The translations under genes and the position numbers were made by a program. Positions 1 through 8,060 of a stretch of DNA of 64,000 nucleotides are shown here, piece after piece (positions within the stretch are counted from its first letter, which is position 1; each line of letters opens with the position of its first letter). The DNA comes from Flavobacteriales bacterium (GTDB lineage Bacteria > Bacteroidota > Bacteroidia > Flavobacteriales_F > PHOS-HE28): positions 496,001 through 560,000 of the forward strand of contig JADJQW010000002.1 in the NCBI GenBank assembly GCA_016712535.1, written 5' to 3'. The notes under the pieces are model-generated. The model worked only from the letters and a program-made list of their open reading frames with translations. It did not search any database and was not told the DNA's origin.

Positions 1-770
1 AGGGCTATGCCAGCGCTCCCGATGCGGCCCATGATCCTCGTCCGCGTGGCGGTGGCGGAGTGGCCGGTGCGTACGCCTCCGATGGGGACGATTACTACGA
101 GGCGATCGGCGGTCGCCTGAGCGCACCGATGGTGCCCGGGCTGCCGTACTTGATCGCGTTCAACGTGCGCGTACGCAGCGATCAAGGCACCTGCGATGGT
201 TTCGGTGCGCACCTGAGCATGGCACCCCTCTCCATGCCATCGCCCTATCTGAATGTGCCGATGCAGATCGAATGGACAGGCGGGCGGATCGAGGGCAGCA
301 ACGAATGGCAGACCATCTGCGGCCAGTTCATCGCCGACAAAGCCTACGAGCACATCACCGTCGGCGCGCTGAAGCCCGAGGATGAACTGGACTGCTCGGG
401 AGGCATTGCGTATTACTACTTCGACGATGTGACCGTGGCCGAGATCATCGATGCGCTCTGCGTGACGGTGGATGTGGATGAAGTGGAGCCCGCTACTTCC
501 TCCACGGTTGCAGGTGATGGACTGAACGTGTTCCCGAACCCAGCGAACGAGAGGCTCAACATCAGCATCGAGGACGCGTTGATCGGCGAAGAGGCGGTGA
601 TCGAACTCTTCGATGTCACCGGAAAGCGCGTGCTTGCGCGAATGATGCCATCCCTGGCGAGCAACATGCTCCTGGAGCTTCCGGCAACGCTGCGCGAAGG
701 CTTGTACCTGGTGATGCTGCGCGTGGAAGGACGTGGGTCGAAGAGTGCGCGAGTGATCCTCATGCGTTGA
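1..770 (+). CDS. T9SS type A sorting-domain protein, 5' end outside window
   Basis: The reading frame is open from the first bases of the window, so the N-terminus and any signal peptide lie upstream. The visible part has a Gly/Arg-rich stretch, then a jelly-roll-like segment with the pattern seen in Bacteroidota surface proteins (residues reading YYEAIGGRLSAPMVPGLPY), then a Ser/Thr linker. The last 80 or so residues are a T9SS type A sorting domain: NVFPNPANERL, the ELFDVTGKRV strand, and an ending in Lys-Ser-Ala-Arg-Val-Ile-Leu-Met-Arg. This predicts export by the Sec system and then T9SS to the cell surface or medium. The substrate or role of the N-terminal part cannot be told. It ends 17 bases before the next gene on the same strand. 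Confidence 0.8.
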   Translation, partial: GYASAPDAAHDPRPRGGGGVAGAYASDGDDYYEAIGGRLSAPMVPGLPYLIAFNVRVRSDQGTCDGFGAHLSMAPLSMPSPYLNVPMQIEWTGGRIEGSNEWQTICGQFIADKAYEHITVGALKPEDELDCSGGIAYYYFDDVTVAEIIDALCVTVDVDEVEPATSSTVAGDGLNVFPNPANERLNISIEDALIGEEAVIELFDVTGKRVLARMMPSLASNMLLELPATLREGLYLVMLRVEGRGSKSARVILMR

Positions 771-787
771 GCGACTACCTTGTTCGC

Positions 788-2014
788 ATGCGACCACTCA
801 TCGCCATCGCGCTCATTCCGTTCGTCTGGAGTTGCAGCGCACCTATGGAACAAGCTCCCGAGTATGTCCTTCCTCCCGAATGGGAACCGCATGAAGCTGT
901 ATGGTTCACCTACCAAGGCAATGCCGTGGATACGGTCCTGGACCAGGTGGTGCGGCGGATGGACGCTGACACGCGCGTAGTGTGCGCGGCGGATAACGAT
1001 AGCCTCGCAAGGACCATCGCTGCCCGCTGGGACGGCATGGGAATCACCAACTACCGCATGGAAGTGCTCAGCGACTCGCTCGAAGGACTTTGCGTGCGCG
1101 ATGCCGGACCGATCTTCCTGCGGCAGCGTGATGGGAGCCTGGCCGTGCTGGATGCTGATTGGAGCTACTACGGCGATCACGAGAACGTGGTGGGTTATTC
1201 CCCCGCACAGTTGGCGTTCGAGGACAGCTTTCCCACCATGCTCGCGCGGCGCATGGGCCTTCCGGTGGTGCGTAGCGCATTGGTGATCGAGGGCGGCGCA
1301 TGCGAGATCAATGGTCGTGGCGATCTGCTGCAAGTGGAGGCGGTGACCTTGCAGCGCAACCCCGGTTGGTCGCGGGACAGCATCGAGGTTGAACTGAAGC
1401 GGATCCTCGGCGCGCGACGCATCATCTGGCTGAAGGAAGGCCCGACGGACGATAGCTGGTACCTGAAGCCGCGCGTGTTCGGTCGCGTGTTCAACCAGGG
1501 CACCGGCGGGCATGTGGACGAGTTCTGCCGTTTCGTGAACGACAGCACCGTGCTGCTCTGCTGGCCCGACGATGCCGATCTCGCCGACAGCATGCAGTTG
1601 ATCACGCGCGCGCGCATGGACGTGAACCTGCGCATACTTGGGAACGCCGGACTGCATGTGGTGAAAGTGCCCACGCCCGCTACGGAGTTCTATGATCATG
1701 CGCTTGACACCGCGCGCAGCTTCGATCGCAGGTTGTTGCGCCAATACACCGACCTGCAATACGGCGATAGCATCCGTTCCACCCCTGCCGCGAGCTACCT
1801 CAATTTCCTCATCACGAACGGGCGGGTCTTCGCGCCGGCCTATTGGCGCGAGGGCATGACCGCATCCGCGAAGGAGAAGGACGAACGCGTGCGTGCGATC
1901 CTGCGAACGCACTTCCCCGGGCGCACCATCGTGCAGGTGGATCCGCGCGCGATCAACTGGCACGGCGGCGGAGTGCATTGCTGGACGCAGCAGCAACCGT
2001 TGGTGAAGGAATAG
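788..2014 (+). CDS. Agmatine deiminase / bacterial peptidylarginine deiminase family lipoprotein
   Basis: The 408-residue protein belongs to the family that hydrolyses guanidino groups of agmatine or peptidyl-arginine to citrulline-type products and ammonia. Family marks are R104-D105-A-G-P, the GGHVDEF motif with H242, and the C-terminal GGGVHCWTQQ with the presumed nucleophile C398. I start at the ATG at 788, because it gives MRPLIAIALIPFVWSC, a lipoprotein signal with a Cys at the lipobox; a TTG at 767 overlapping the previous stop would add seven residues and spoil the signal. Agmatine deiminases are usually cytoplasmic, so a lipoprotein form is notable. No N-carbamoylputrescine amidase gene is nearby. 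Whether the substrate is agmatine or protein arginine is open. Confidence 0.85.
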   Translation: MRPLIAIALIPFVWSCSAPMEQAPEYVLPPEWEPHEAVWFTYQGNAVDTVLDQVVRRMDADTRVVCAADNDSLARTIAARWDGMGITNYRMEVLSDSLEGLCVRDAGPIFLRQRDGSLAVLDADWSYYGDHENVVGYSPAQLAFEDSFPTMLARRMGLPVVRSALVIEGGACEINGRGDLLQVEAVTLQRNPGWSRDSIEVELKRILGARRIIWLKEGPTDDSWYLKPRVFGRVFNQGTGGHVDEFCRFVNDSTVLLCWPDDADLADSMQLITRARMDVNLRILGNAGLHVVKVPTPATEFYDHALDTARSFDRRLLRQYTDLQYGDSIRSTPAASYLNFLITNGRVFAPAYWREGMTASAKEKDERVRAILRTHFPGRTIVQVDPRAINWHGGGVHCWTQQQPLVKE

Positions 2015-2030
2015 ATCGACCTTCGGTGCC

Positions 2031-3239
2031 ATGAGCGCCCCCGCCACCCAGCGCACCGATCTGTTGGATGCCCTGCGCGGCTTCGCCCTCTTCGGCGTGG
2101 TCTGGAGCAACTACGCGGTGTTCGCCTACTGGATATTCATGGATCCGGAGGCGCGGTCCGCGTTACCCGGCGCCTTCCTGGATGCACCGCTCGAAGCCTT
2201 CCACACCATTCTCATCGACGGCAAGTTCTACTCGATCTTCTCGCTGCTCTTCGGCATCGGGTTCGGCTTCTTCCTCAGCAAGGGAAAGAATGGCTTGTGG
2301 CGCTTCTACCGGCGCATGCTCATCCTGCTCATGATCGGATGGCTGCACCTGCGCTACCTCTGGGCCGGCGACATCCTCTTCCTCTATGCGGTGCTTGGCC
2401 TGCTGCTGCCACTGTTCCGCAAGCTCGGTGATCGCGCCTTGGTGCTCACGGCCGCGGCGTTGATCCTGTCCCCGATCCTCATCGATGCCGCCATCATCCT
2501 CACGAACGCGAGGTTCGATCCCCTTGCGCCTGTGCTGCGTTTCCACGAGGCGCGCGAGGCCGAGCTGGGAAGCGGCACCTTTCCTTCCATGCTCGCCGTG
2601 CCGAACGGGGGCTGGAAGGAATTCATGGACGCCAATGCGCATACCTGGTCGTTCCGCTTCGTCCACTTGATCGAGAGCAACCGTGCGCCCAAGGTGCTCG
2701 GACTCTTCCTCCTCGGTCTGTGGATCGCACGGCGCAGGCTCTTCGCGGATGTGAGCGCGAATTCCGCCCTGCTGAAGCGGTTGTGCATCCTCGGCTTTTC
2801 GGTCGGGCTACCCAGCTCCGTGGTGATGTGGTGGGCGGAAGGGAATGTCGGCCATCCACCGGAGCCAGCATCGTTGCTGCGTGCGGCGAGCTACGCCTTC
2901 GGTGTGGTGCCCCTGGCCATCGCGTTCGCGAGCGGGTTCGCCCTGCTCTGGCGAGGTGATGCGTGGAGGCCGCGGTTGCAGGTGCTGGCCCCGATGGGCC
3001 GCATGGCGCTGACGAACTACCTCATGCAGACGATCATCGCCCTGGCGCTCTTCACCGGCGTGGGAATGGGATGGGGCACGCACGTGAGCGCGGTGACGTT
3101 CGAGGCGATGGCCCTGGCAGTCTTCATCGTGCAGGTGATCTGGAGCCGCTGGTGGCTGGCGCGGTTCCAGTACGGCCCCTTCGAGTGGGTGTGGCGTTCG
3201 CTCACCTATGGCAGGATGATGCCGATGCGGAAGGGCTAG
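2031..3239 (+). CDS. DUF418 / YeiB-like integral membrane protein
   Basis: The 402-residue polytopic protein has the N-terminal signature RTDLLDALRGFALFGVVWSN of YeiB-type proteins (heparan-alpha-glucosaminide N-acetyltransferase-related and DUF418 families) and the typical DUF418 ending, with GRMALTNYLMQT, an Ile-Trp-Ser-Arg-Trp-Trp segment and FEWVWRSLTYGR. About ten hydrophobic segments are visible. The family sits in the inner membrane; its biochemical function is not established. It follows the deiminase-family gene by 16 bases and may be co-transcribed. Its stop codon overlaps that of the convergent lipoprotein gene by four bases (CTAG). Confidence 0.85.
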   Translation: MSAPATQRTDLLDALRGFALFGVVWSNYAVFAYWIFMDPEARSALPGAFLDAPLEAFHTILIDGKFYSIFSLLFGIGFGFFLSKGKNGLWRFYRRMLILLMIGWLHLRYLWAGDILFLYAVLGLLLPLFRKLGDRALVLTAAALILSPILIDAAIILTNARFDPLAPVLRFHEAREAELGSGTFPSMLAVPNGGWKEFMDANAHTWSFRFVHLIESNRAPKVLGLFLLGLWIARRRLFADVSANSALLKRLCILGFSVGLPSSVVMWWAEGNVGHPPEPASLLRAASYAFGVVPLAIAFASGFALLWRGDAWRPRLQVLAPMGRMALTNYLMQTIIALALFTGVGMGWGTHVSAVTFEAMALAVFIVQVIWSRWWLARFQYGPFEWVWRSLTYGRMMPMRKG

Positions 3240-3826
3240 GGCGGCAGCGGCCCGTGGTAGTTCACGCACGGCGTGTTGTACCACGGGCATTGGTCGAAGA
3301 GCGGCAGCTCCACGTGCGTGGTGTCACCGCCGGAGATGGTGACCACGCCGAAAGGCCCGCGCAACCAAGCATCCAAGCAGGCCTTGTCGATCGCCTCGGT
3401 GTGCAGGGTCGGCTGTCCGTGCGCCTTGAGCAGCTGGTGGTAGCGCTGGTCGTCCACGCGGTCCTGGTCGAGCAGCAGGTAGAGCCCGGCGGGAAGCACG
3501 CGGTATCCGTTGCCGGTGCCGTCGGTGCGGATCGTGTCGATGATCGGTCGTTCCAGCTCGTTCGGAGCCATGATGCCGCTGCTGTCCGGCGTGGCCGCCC
3601 GCAGGAACATGCGGCCCTGCCAGGGCTCCGGTCGTGGCACATCATCGCCCGGGTCGGCGCCGCCGCAGTAGGGTGCGGTGTAGGTGGCGTGCAGGTGCAG
3701 GACGCCGGAGCCTTGGCCGCCCTTCCATGGATACATCTCGCCGCGGTCGATCGTGCGGGTTGTGGAGCAGGCTACAAGCACGAGCACCGGGCCAAGAAGG
3801 ACGCAGAGGAACTTATCCGTGTTCAT
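3236..3826 (-). CDS. Hypothetical lipoprotein
   Basis: The 196-residue protein is of unknown function. The chosen ATG at 3826 gives MNTDKFLCVLLGPVLVLVAC, a clear lipoprotein signal with the lipid-bearing Cys at residue 20. The mature part has several Cys residues and no domain I recognise. The start codon and the upstream leader lie inside a short 10-base tandem repeat (3811-3840), so translation starts within a repeat element. It is the last gene of a leftward group with the RidA-like gene (23-base gap) and the DUF6580 gene, and its stop overlaps the convergent DUF418 stop. Confidence 0.65.
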   Translation of the reverse strand: MNTDKFLCVLLGPVLVLVACSTTRTIDRGEMYPWKGGQGSGVLHLHATYTAPYCGGADPGDDVPRPEPWQGRMFLRAATPDSSGIMAPNELERPIIDTIRTDGTGNGYRVLPAGLYLLLDQDRVDDQRYHQLLKAHGQPTLHTEAIDKACLDAWLRGPFGVVTISGGDTTHVELPLFDQCPWYNTPCVNYHGPLPP

Positions 3827-3840
3827 CCGTGTCCATCCGT
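3811..3840 (-). repeat. Three 10-base tandem units with core ATCCGT
   Basis: Three consecutive 10-base units (3811-3820, 3821-3830, 3831-3840) each end in ATCCGT. The middle unit contains the start codon of the leftward lipoprotein gene. From memory, the same repeated word (read in one frame as Phe-Ile-Arg-Val-His-Pro-Trp and on the other strand as His-Gly-Trp-Thr-Arg-Met-Asn-Thr) occurs scattered between genes in unrelated environmental bacteria. That recollection needs a search to confirm. Confidence 0.6.
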
Positions 3841-3849
3841 GGTCCTCCC

Positions 3850-4260
3850 TCACACCGTGGCGATCACCTTCAGCTCGATCGCGATCGGCGTGGGCAGGCA
3901 ATTGATCTCGAGCGTCGTCCGGCATGGCGGGTCCTGCTCGAAGTACTCTTTCCATAGCCGGTTGTAGGTGGGGAAATCGTCCTTCATGTTGGTGAGATAG
4001 ACCGTCACATCCACGATCTTCTCCCAGCTGCTGCCTGCATCCTCGAGGATCCACTTCACGTTCTGGAACACGCTGCGCACCTGCGTCTCGATGTCGTAGG
4101 AATCAATGGTGCCATCGGCATTCAGCTCCACGCCGGGGATCTTCTTCGTGCCGCGCTCGCGCGGACCCACGCCGCTGAGGAAGAGCAGGTCACCCACGCG
4201 GCGGGCATGCGGGTAGTGACCGACGGGCTCGGGGGCCTTGTTGCTGCTGATGGAGCTCAT
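3850..4260 (-). CDS. RidA/YjgF family protein, 2-aminomuconate deaminase-like
   Basis: The 136-residue protein fits the RidA (YjgF/YER057c/UK114) trimeric enamine/imine deaminase fold. The sequence stretches PVGHYPHARRVGDLLFLSGV, SVFQNVKWILEDAG, WEKIVDVTVYLTNMK and PTPIAIELKVIA are close to the branch that deaminates 2-aminomuconate in 3-hydroxyanthranilate breakdown. That assignment is inference from pattern; general RidA activity is safer. The start is the ATG at 4260; a longer open frame upstream has no homology and runs into the neighbouring gene. An ALDH8-type dehydrogenase that would act one step earlier in the same pathway is found at 18.0-19.5 kb. Confidence 0.85.
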   Translation of the reverse strand: MSSISSNKAPEPVGHYPHARRVGDLLFLSGVGPRERGTKKIPGVELNADGTIDSYDIETQVRSVFQNVKWILEDAGSSWEKIVDVTVYLTNMKDDFPTYNRLWKEYFEQDPPCRTTLEINCLPTPIAIELKVIATV

Positions 4261-4283
4261 GCCCCAAAGGTGCAATGCGGCGC

Positions 4284-4853
4284 TCAGTGCCGGGCCCTCA
4301 CCTCGCGCAGCGCCGGGAATCGCTGCTGAAGCACGGCGAAGCTGCCGAAGAGCAGCCCGCAGTAGGTGAGGTCGCCGAGCACCGTGCCACCGATGAAGGG
4401 AAGGCCTGCTGCGTAGCAGGTCATCAATCCGCCCAAGTCCTGCGCATACGCTGTATTGCTCGGCCAGCAGGCGAAATTGGTGATCAGGAAGAAGATCGCC
4501 GAAGCGGCCAGGCTGCTTCCGATGATGCGTGCAGTGCTGATCGTGCGCAAGGTGATCATGCCCACCAGCGCGATCAGGGCGAAGGACCCATACATCCAAT
4601 ACCAGCCCTGATCGAGCCAGGTGAATCGCTCGTAGTGCTGGTTATAGACGTAGTTGTTGAGCAGCAGATCGCTCAACCAGGTGGCGGCCAGCGGGATCCC
4701 GATCGCCAGCGCCCGGCTCTGGAACACGGCGGCGCCGAAAAGCGCCATCGCGCTGATGGGTGCGAAGTTGTACGGGTGCGGGATCACGCGGCTCGCAGCG
4801 GCCGCCAGGATGAGCGCGACAATGATGAGGTTGCGGAACTGCTGATTGCTCAT
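4284..4853 (-). CDS. DUF6580-type integral membrane protein
   Basis: The 189-residue protein has five or six hydrophobic segments and the N-terminal pattern RVIPHPYNFAPISAMALFGA typical of DUF6580 proteins, sometimes described as putative transport proteins. The ATG at 4853 is preferred over a TTG at 4868. It opens a leftward group with the RidA-like gene 23 bases downstream and the lipoprotein after that. The gene is divergent from the ABC exporter operon, with about 105 bases between the two starts. The function of the family is unknown. Confidence 0.75.
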   Translation of the reverse strand: MSNQQFRNLIIVALILAAAASRVIPHPYNFAPISAMALFGAAVFQSRALAIGIPLAATWLSDLLLNNYVYNQHYERFTWLDQGWYWMYGSFALIALVGMITLRTISTARIIGSSLAASAIFFLITNFACWPSNTAYAQDLGGLMTCYAAGLPFIGGTVLGDLTYCGLLFGSFAVLQQRFPALREVRARH

Positions 4854-4958
4854 GGGCACGGTGTTCAAGCGGCAAAGAACGTAAGGATGACCCTATCCTC
4901 GACGCGGATGCGTAACGAGCGTCATGGCGGCAACCGGTAAGTCCGCGATCTTAGCGGC

Positions 4959-6038
4959 ATGCAGAAGATCACGTTCGTGACCGTCCTGGGGGCATTGGTG
5001 GCGTGCGGACCGGAGCGCGAGACCACCACGCCGGTGTCCGGCCCCATCACTGAGGCGGTCTATGCCAGCGGCATCATCAAAGCGCTCGACCAGTACCAGG
5101 CCTTCCCGGCGGTAAGCGGCATCGTGGCCGAGGTGCATGTGCAGGCCGGCGATAGCGTGCGCGCTGGTGATGCGCTCTTCACCATTGACAACCGCGCCAC
5201 CAGTTTGGGGACGCAGCGCGCCGAGCTCGCCTTGGAGCTGCTGCGGCAGAACGCCAGCGTGGCATCGCCGGTTCTTGAGCAGTTGCGCCTTGCTGTGGAG
5301 CAGGCCCGCACCCGGCTCGCCAACGATAGCCTGCAGTTCGCCCGGCAGAAGGCCCTTTGGGACAAGCAGATCGGGAGCCGGGCTGAACTCGACAGCCGCG
5401 AGCTGGCCTACACCTCATCGCGAAACGCATGGCTCACGGCGCAGAAGGCGTACAGCGAGACGCGAACCCGACTTCGCAACGAGCTTCGCCTCGCCGAGAA
5501 TGAGCTGGCCTTGCGACGGGCCGCTGAGGGCGATCACACCGTGCGCAGCCTCCTCGACGGCCGCGTGTACGATGTGCTCATCGAGCGCGGCGAGCTGGCC
5601 AATCCGCAGCGGGCACTGGCCACGGTGGGCCGCGCCGATGCCTTCCTGATGGAGCTGCAGGTGGATGAGTTCGACATCGTACGCGTGAAGCCCGGGCATG
5701 ACGTGCTGATCACCATGGATAGTTACAAGGGCCAGGTGCTCGAAGGCACGGTGTCGCGCGTGGATCCGTTGATGAACGAGCGCTCCCGCACCTTCACCGT
5801 GGAGGCCATCTTCAAGCAAGCGCCACCGGTGCTATACCCCAACCTCACCGTGGAGGCGAACATCGTGCTCGCCCGGAAGGAGCGTGCGCTCACGATCCCT
5901 GCGGCCTACCTCTTGGATGATCGTTACGTGCTGGTGGGGAAGGATGAGCGCCGGGAGGTGCAGGTGGGGCTAAGCGACATGCAGCGCGTGGAGATCCTCT
6001 CCGGCATCGATAGCACCACGGCGATCCTTCTCCCCTAG
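4959..6038 (+). CDS. Efflux adaptor subunit, HlyD/MacA (membrane fusion protein) family, lipoprotein
   Basis: The 359-residue periplasmic adaptor begins with a lipoprotein signal (lipobox LVAC, Cys16). A biotinyl/lipoyl-like half (GIVAEVHVQAGDSVRAGDAL, about residues 48-70) is followed by a long alpha-helical hairpin (about 85-190), the second lipoyl half (SLLDGRVYDVLIERGEL) and a beta-barrel domain (DEFDIVRVKPG). It would link an inner membrane ABC transporter to the outer membrane or act in extraction of lipids or lipoproteins. The gene is followed after three bases by the permease and then the ATPase, so the three form a MacAB-like operon. No outer membrane TolC-type gene is present nearby. 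Confidence 0.88.
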   Translation: MQKITFVTVLGALVACGPERETTTPVSGPITEAVYASGIIKALDQYQAFPAVSGIVAEVHVQAGDSVRAGDALFTIDNRATSLGTQRAELALELLRQNASVASPVLEQLRLAVEQARTRLANDSLQFARQKALWDKQIGSRAELDSRELAYTSSRNAWLTAQKAYSETRTRLRNELRLAENELALRRAAEGDHTVRSLLDGRVYDVLIERGELANPQRALATVGRADAFLMELQVDEFDIVRVKPGHDVLITMDSYKGQVLEGTVSRVDPLMNERSRTFTVEAIFKQAPPVLYPNLTVEANIVLARKERALTIPAAYLLDDRYVLVGKDERREVQVGLSDMQRVEILSGIDSTTAILLP

Positions 6039-6041
6039 GCG

Positions 6042-7319
6042 ATGATGAACCGGCTGCTCCTGAGCATCTCCGCCACCCTGCTGCGCGCGCGCATGCGCCA
6101 AAGCGTGGTGGCGGCGGTTGGCGTGGCCATCAGCATCGGCATGTACATAGCACTGAGCGGCTTCATGAACGGCCTCAATGGACTGCTCGACGGCCTCATC
6201 CTCAATCGCACGCCGCACATCCGCATCTACAACGAGATCCGTCCAGCGGACCAGCAGCCCTTGGAGCTCCTGCCCCTGCTCCAGCGTTCGGCGGGCCAGG
6301 ATGTCGCGCACCCGTTCATCAACCGGATCAAGCCCAAGAGCGATCAACTGGCCGTGCGCAACGCGCTGGGCATCATCGATGCGCTCCGGAAGGATCCACG
6401 CGTGGACGGCATCGCGCCCAAGGTGACCGCGCAGGTCTTCTTCAATGCCGGCACCATCGAGGTGAACGGCGCCATTCAGGGCATAGATCCCTTGGAAGAG
6501 GACCGGCTGCTCCATTTCAGCGACTACCTGCTCGGCTGCTCCGTGCAGGACATCGCCGCCAGCGCCAATGGCGTGGTGCTGGGCAAGGGCCTTGCAGACA
6601 AGATGCGCGCGGGCCTCGGCGATGCGGTGCAGGTCTCCACCATCGCCGGCGACCGCTTCACGCTGAAGGTGATCGGCTTCTACCAGAGCGGCATGGCCGA
6701 CTTCGACAACGTCACCTGCTTCGTCACGCTGGCCACTGCGCAGAACCTGCTGGCCAAGCCGCGCAGCTGGATCACCGACATCCAGGTGCGCCTCAAGGAC
6801 CTTGCAGCGGCCCCGGCCATGGCCAAGGAATACGCGCGCCGCTTCGACGTGGATGCGCTCGACATCCAGACAGCCAACGCGCAGTTCGAGACCGGCAGCA
6901 GCGTGCGCAGCCTGATCAGCTACGTGGTGAGCGTGGTGCTCCTCCTCGTGGCGGGCTTCGGCATCTACAACATCCTCAACATGATGATCTACGAGAAGCT
7001 CGACAGCATCGCCATCCTCAAGGCCACGGGCTTCAGCGGCGGCGATGTGCGCGTGATCTTCATCAACCTCAGCATGATCATCGGCTCCTTCGGGGCGGCC
7101 ACCGGGCTGCTGCTGGGCGGGCTGCTCGCCATGGGCATCGACCGCATCCCCTTCCACTTCGATGCGCTGCCCACCATGACCACCTACCCGGTGGACCACC
7201 ACGTAAGATACTACATCATCGGCGTGGCTTTCGCGCTCGTCACCACCTTCATCGCCGGGCTATTCCCCGCGCGCAAAGCCAGCCGCGTGGACCCGGTGGA
7301 GATCATCCGCGGCAAATGA
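6042..7319 (+). CDS. ABC transporter permease, MacB/LolC-E (FtsX) family
   Basis: The 425-residue permease has one N-terminal membrane helix (about residues 15-40), a large periplasmic MacB-type core domain and a C-terminal FtsX domain with three helices, including NMMIYEKLDSIAILKATGFS, the coupling-helix region of this family. It ends in the usual FPARKASRVDPVEIIRG. The second Met, at 6045, is an equally possible start. The ATPase starts one base after the stop. The family moves lipoproteins, peptides or drugs across or out of the inner membrane by mechanotransmission; the substrate here cannot be deduced. Confidence 0.9.
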   Translation: MMNRLLLSISATLLRARMRQSVVAAVGVAISIGMYIALSGFMNGLNGLLDGLILNRTPHIRIYNEIRPADQQPLELLPLLQRSAGQDVAHPFINRIKPKSDQLAVRNALGIIDALRKDPRVDGIAPKVTAQVFFNAGTIEVNGAIQGIDPLEEDRLLHFSDYLLGCSVQDIAASANGVVLGKGLADKMRAGLGDAVQVSTIAGDRFTLKVIGFYQSGMADFDNVTCFVTLATAQNLLAKPRSWITDIQVRLKDLAAAPAMAKEYARRFDVDALDIQTANAQFETGSSVRSLISYVVSVVLLLVAGFGIYNILNMMIYEKLDSIAILKATGFSGGDVRVIFINLSMIIGSFGAATGLLLGGLLAMGIDRIPFHFDALPTMTTYPVDHHVRYYIIGVAFALVTTFIAGLFPARKASRVDPVEIIRGK

Positions 7320-7320
7320 G

Positions 7321-8013
7321 ATGAGCAACGGCGATCCCATCATCGAGGCACGTGCCATCACCAAGTCGTTCCACGACCCGGTGGAGACGCAAGTGCTCAA
7401 GGGCGTCGACCTGCGCGTGATGCGCGGCGAGTTCGCGAGCGTGATGGGCAAGAGCGGCTGCGGCAAGAGCACCTTGCTGTACATCCTCAGCACGATGGAT
7501 ACCGACTACGAGGGCGAGCTGCTCCTCGATGGCGAGCGCATCACCGGCGCGCCGCACGAGCACCTGAGCCGCCTGCGCAACGAGAAGATCGGATTCGTCT
7601 TCCAGTTCCATTACCTCATCCCCGAGTTCAGCGTGCTGCGCAACGTGATGCTGCCCGGGCTGAAGCGCGGCCTGCTCAGCGAGCGCGAGGTGGAGGAACG
7701 GGCGATGGCCCACCTGGACACCATGGGCGTTGCGCATCAGGCGCGCAAACTCGCGAATCAGGTGAGCGGCGGTGAGAAGCAACGCGTGGCCATCGCGCGC
7801 GCGCTCATCAACGAGCCCCTCATCCTCATGTGCGACGAGCCCACCGGCAACCTCGACAGCCGCAACAGCGACATTGTCTTCGGCATCTTCCAGTCGCTGG
7901 CTGCCAAGGGCCAGAGCCTGCTGGTGGTGACGCATGACGAGGATTTCGCGCGGAAAACGGACCGCATCATCACCATGGACGATGGGCGGGTGAGCGATCA
8001 AGGCCACCGGTGA
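7321..8013 (+). CDS. ABC transporter ATP-binding protein, LolD/MacB type
   Basis: The 230-residue nucleotide-binding subunit has Walker A GKSGCGKST (residues 43-51), a Q-loop in FVFQFHYLIPEFSVL, the signature VSGGEKQR, Walker B LILMCDEPTGNLDS and the switch His in VVTHDEDFA. The order and length match LolD. It partners with the permease directly upstream and completes the exporter operon. The stop is at 8011-8013, just before a strong ribosome-binding site for the next gene. Confidence 0.92.
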   Translation: MSNGDPIIEARAITKSFHDPVETQVLKGVDLRVMRGEFASVMGKSGCGKSTLLYILSTMDTDYEGELLLDGERITGAPHEHLSRLRNEKIGFVFQFHYLIPEFSVLRNVMLPGLKRGLLSEREVEERAMAHLDTMGVAHQARKLANQVSGGEKQRVAIARALINEPLILMCDEPTGNLDSRNSDIVFGIFQSLAAKGQSLLVVTHDEDFARKTDRIITMDDGRVSDQGHR

Positions 8014-8060
8014 TGCTGGCGATCAAACCTTCTCCATCTTCGTACTGTCGGAGGAGCACC

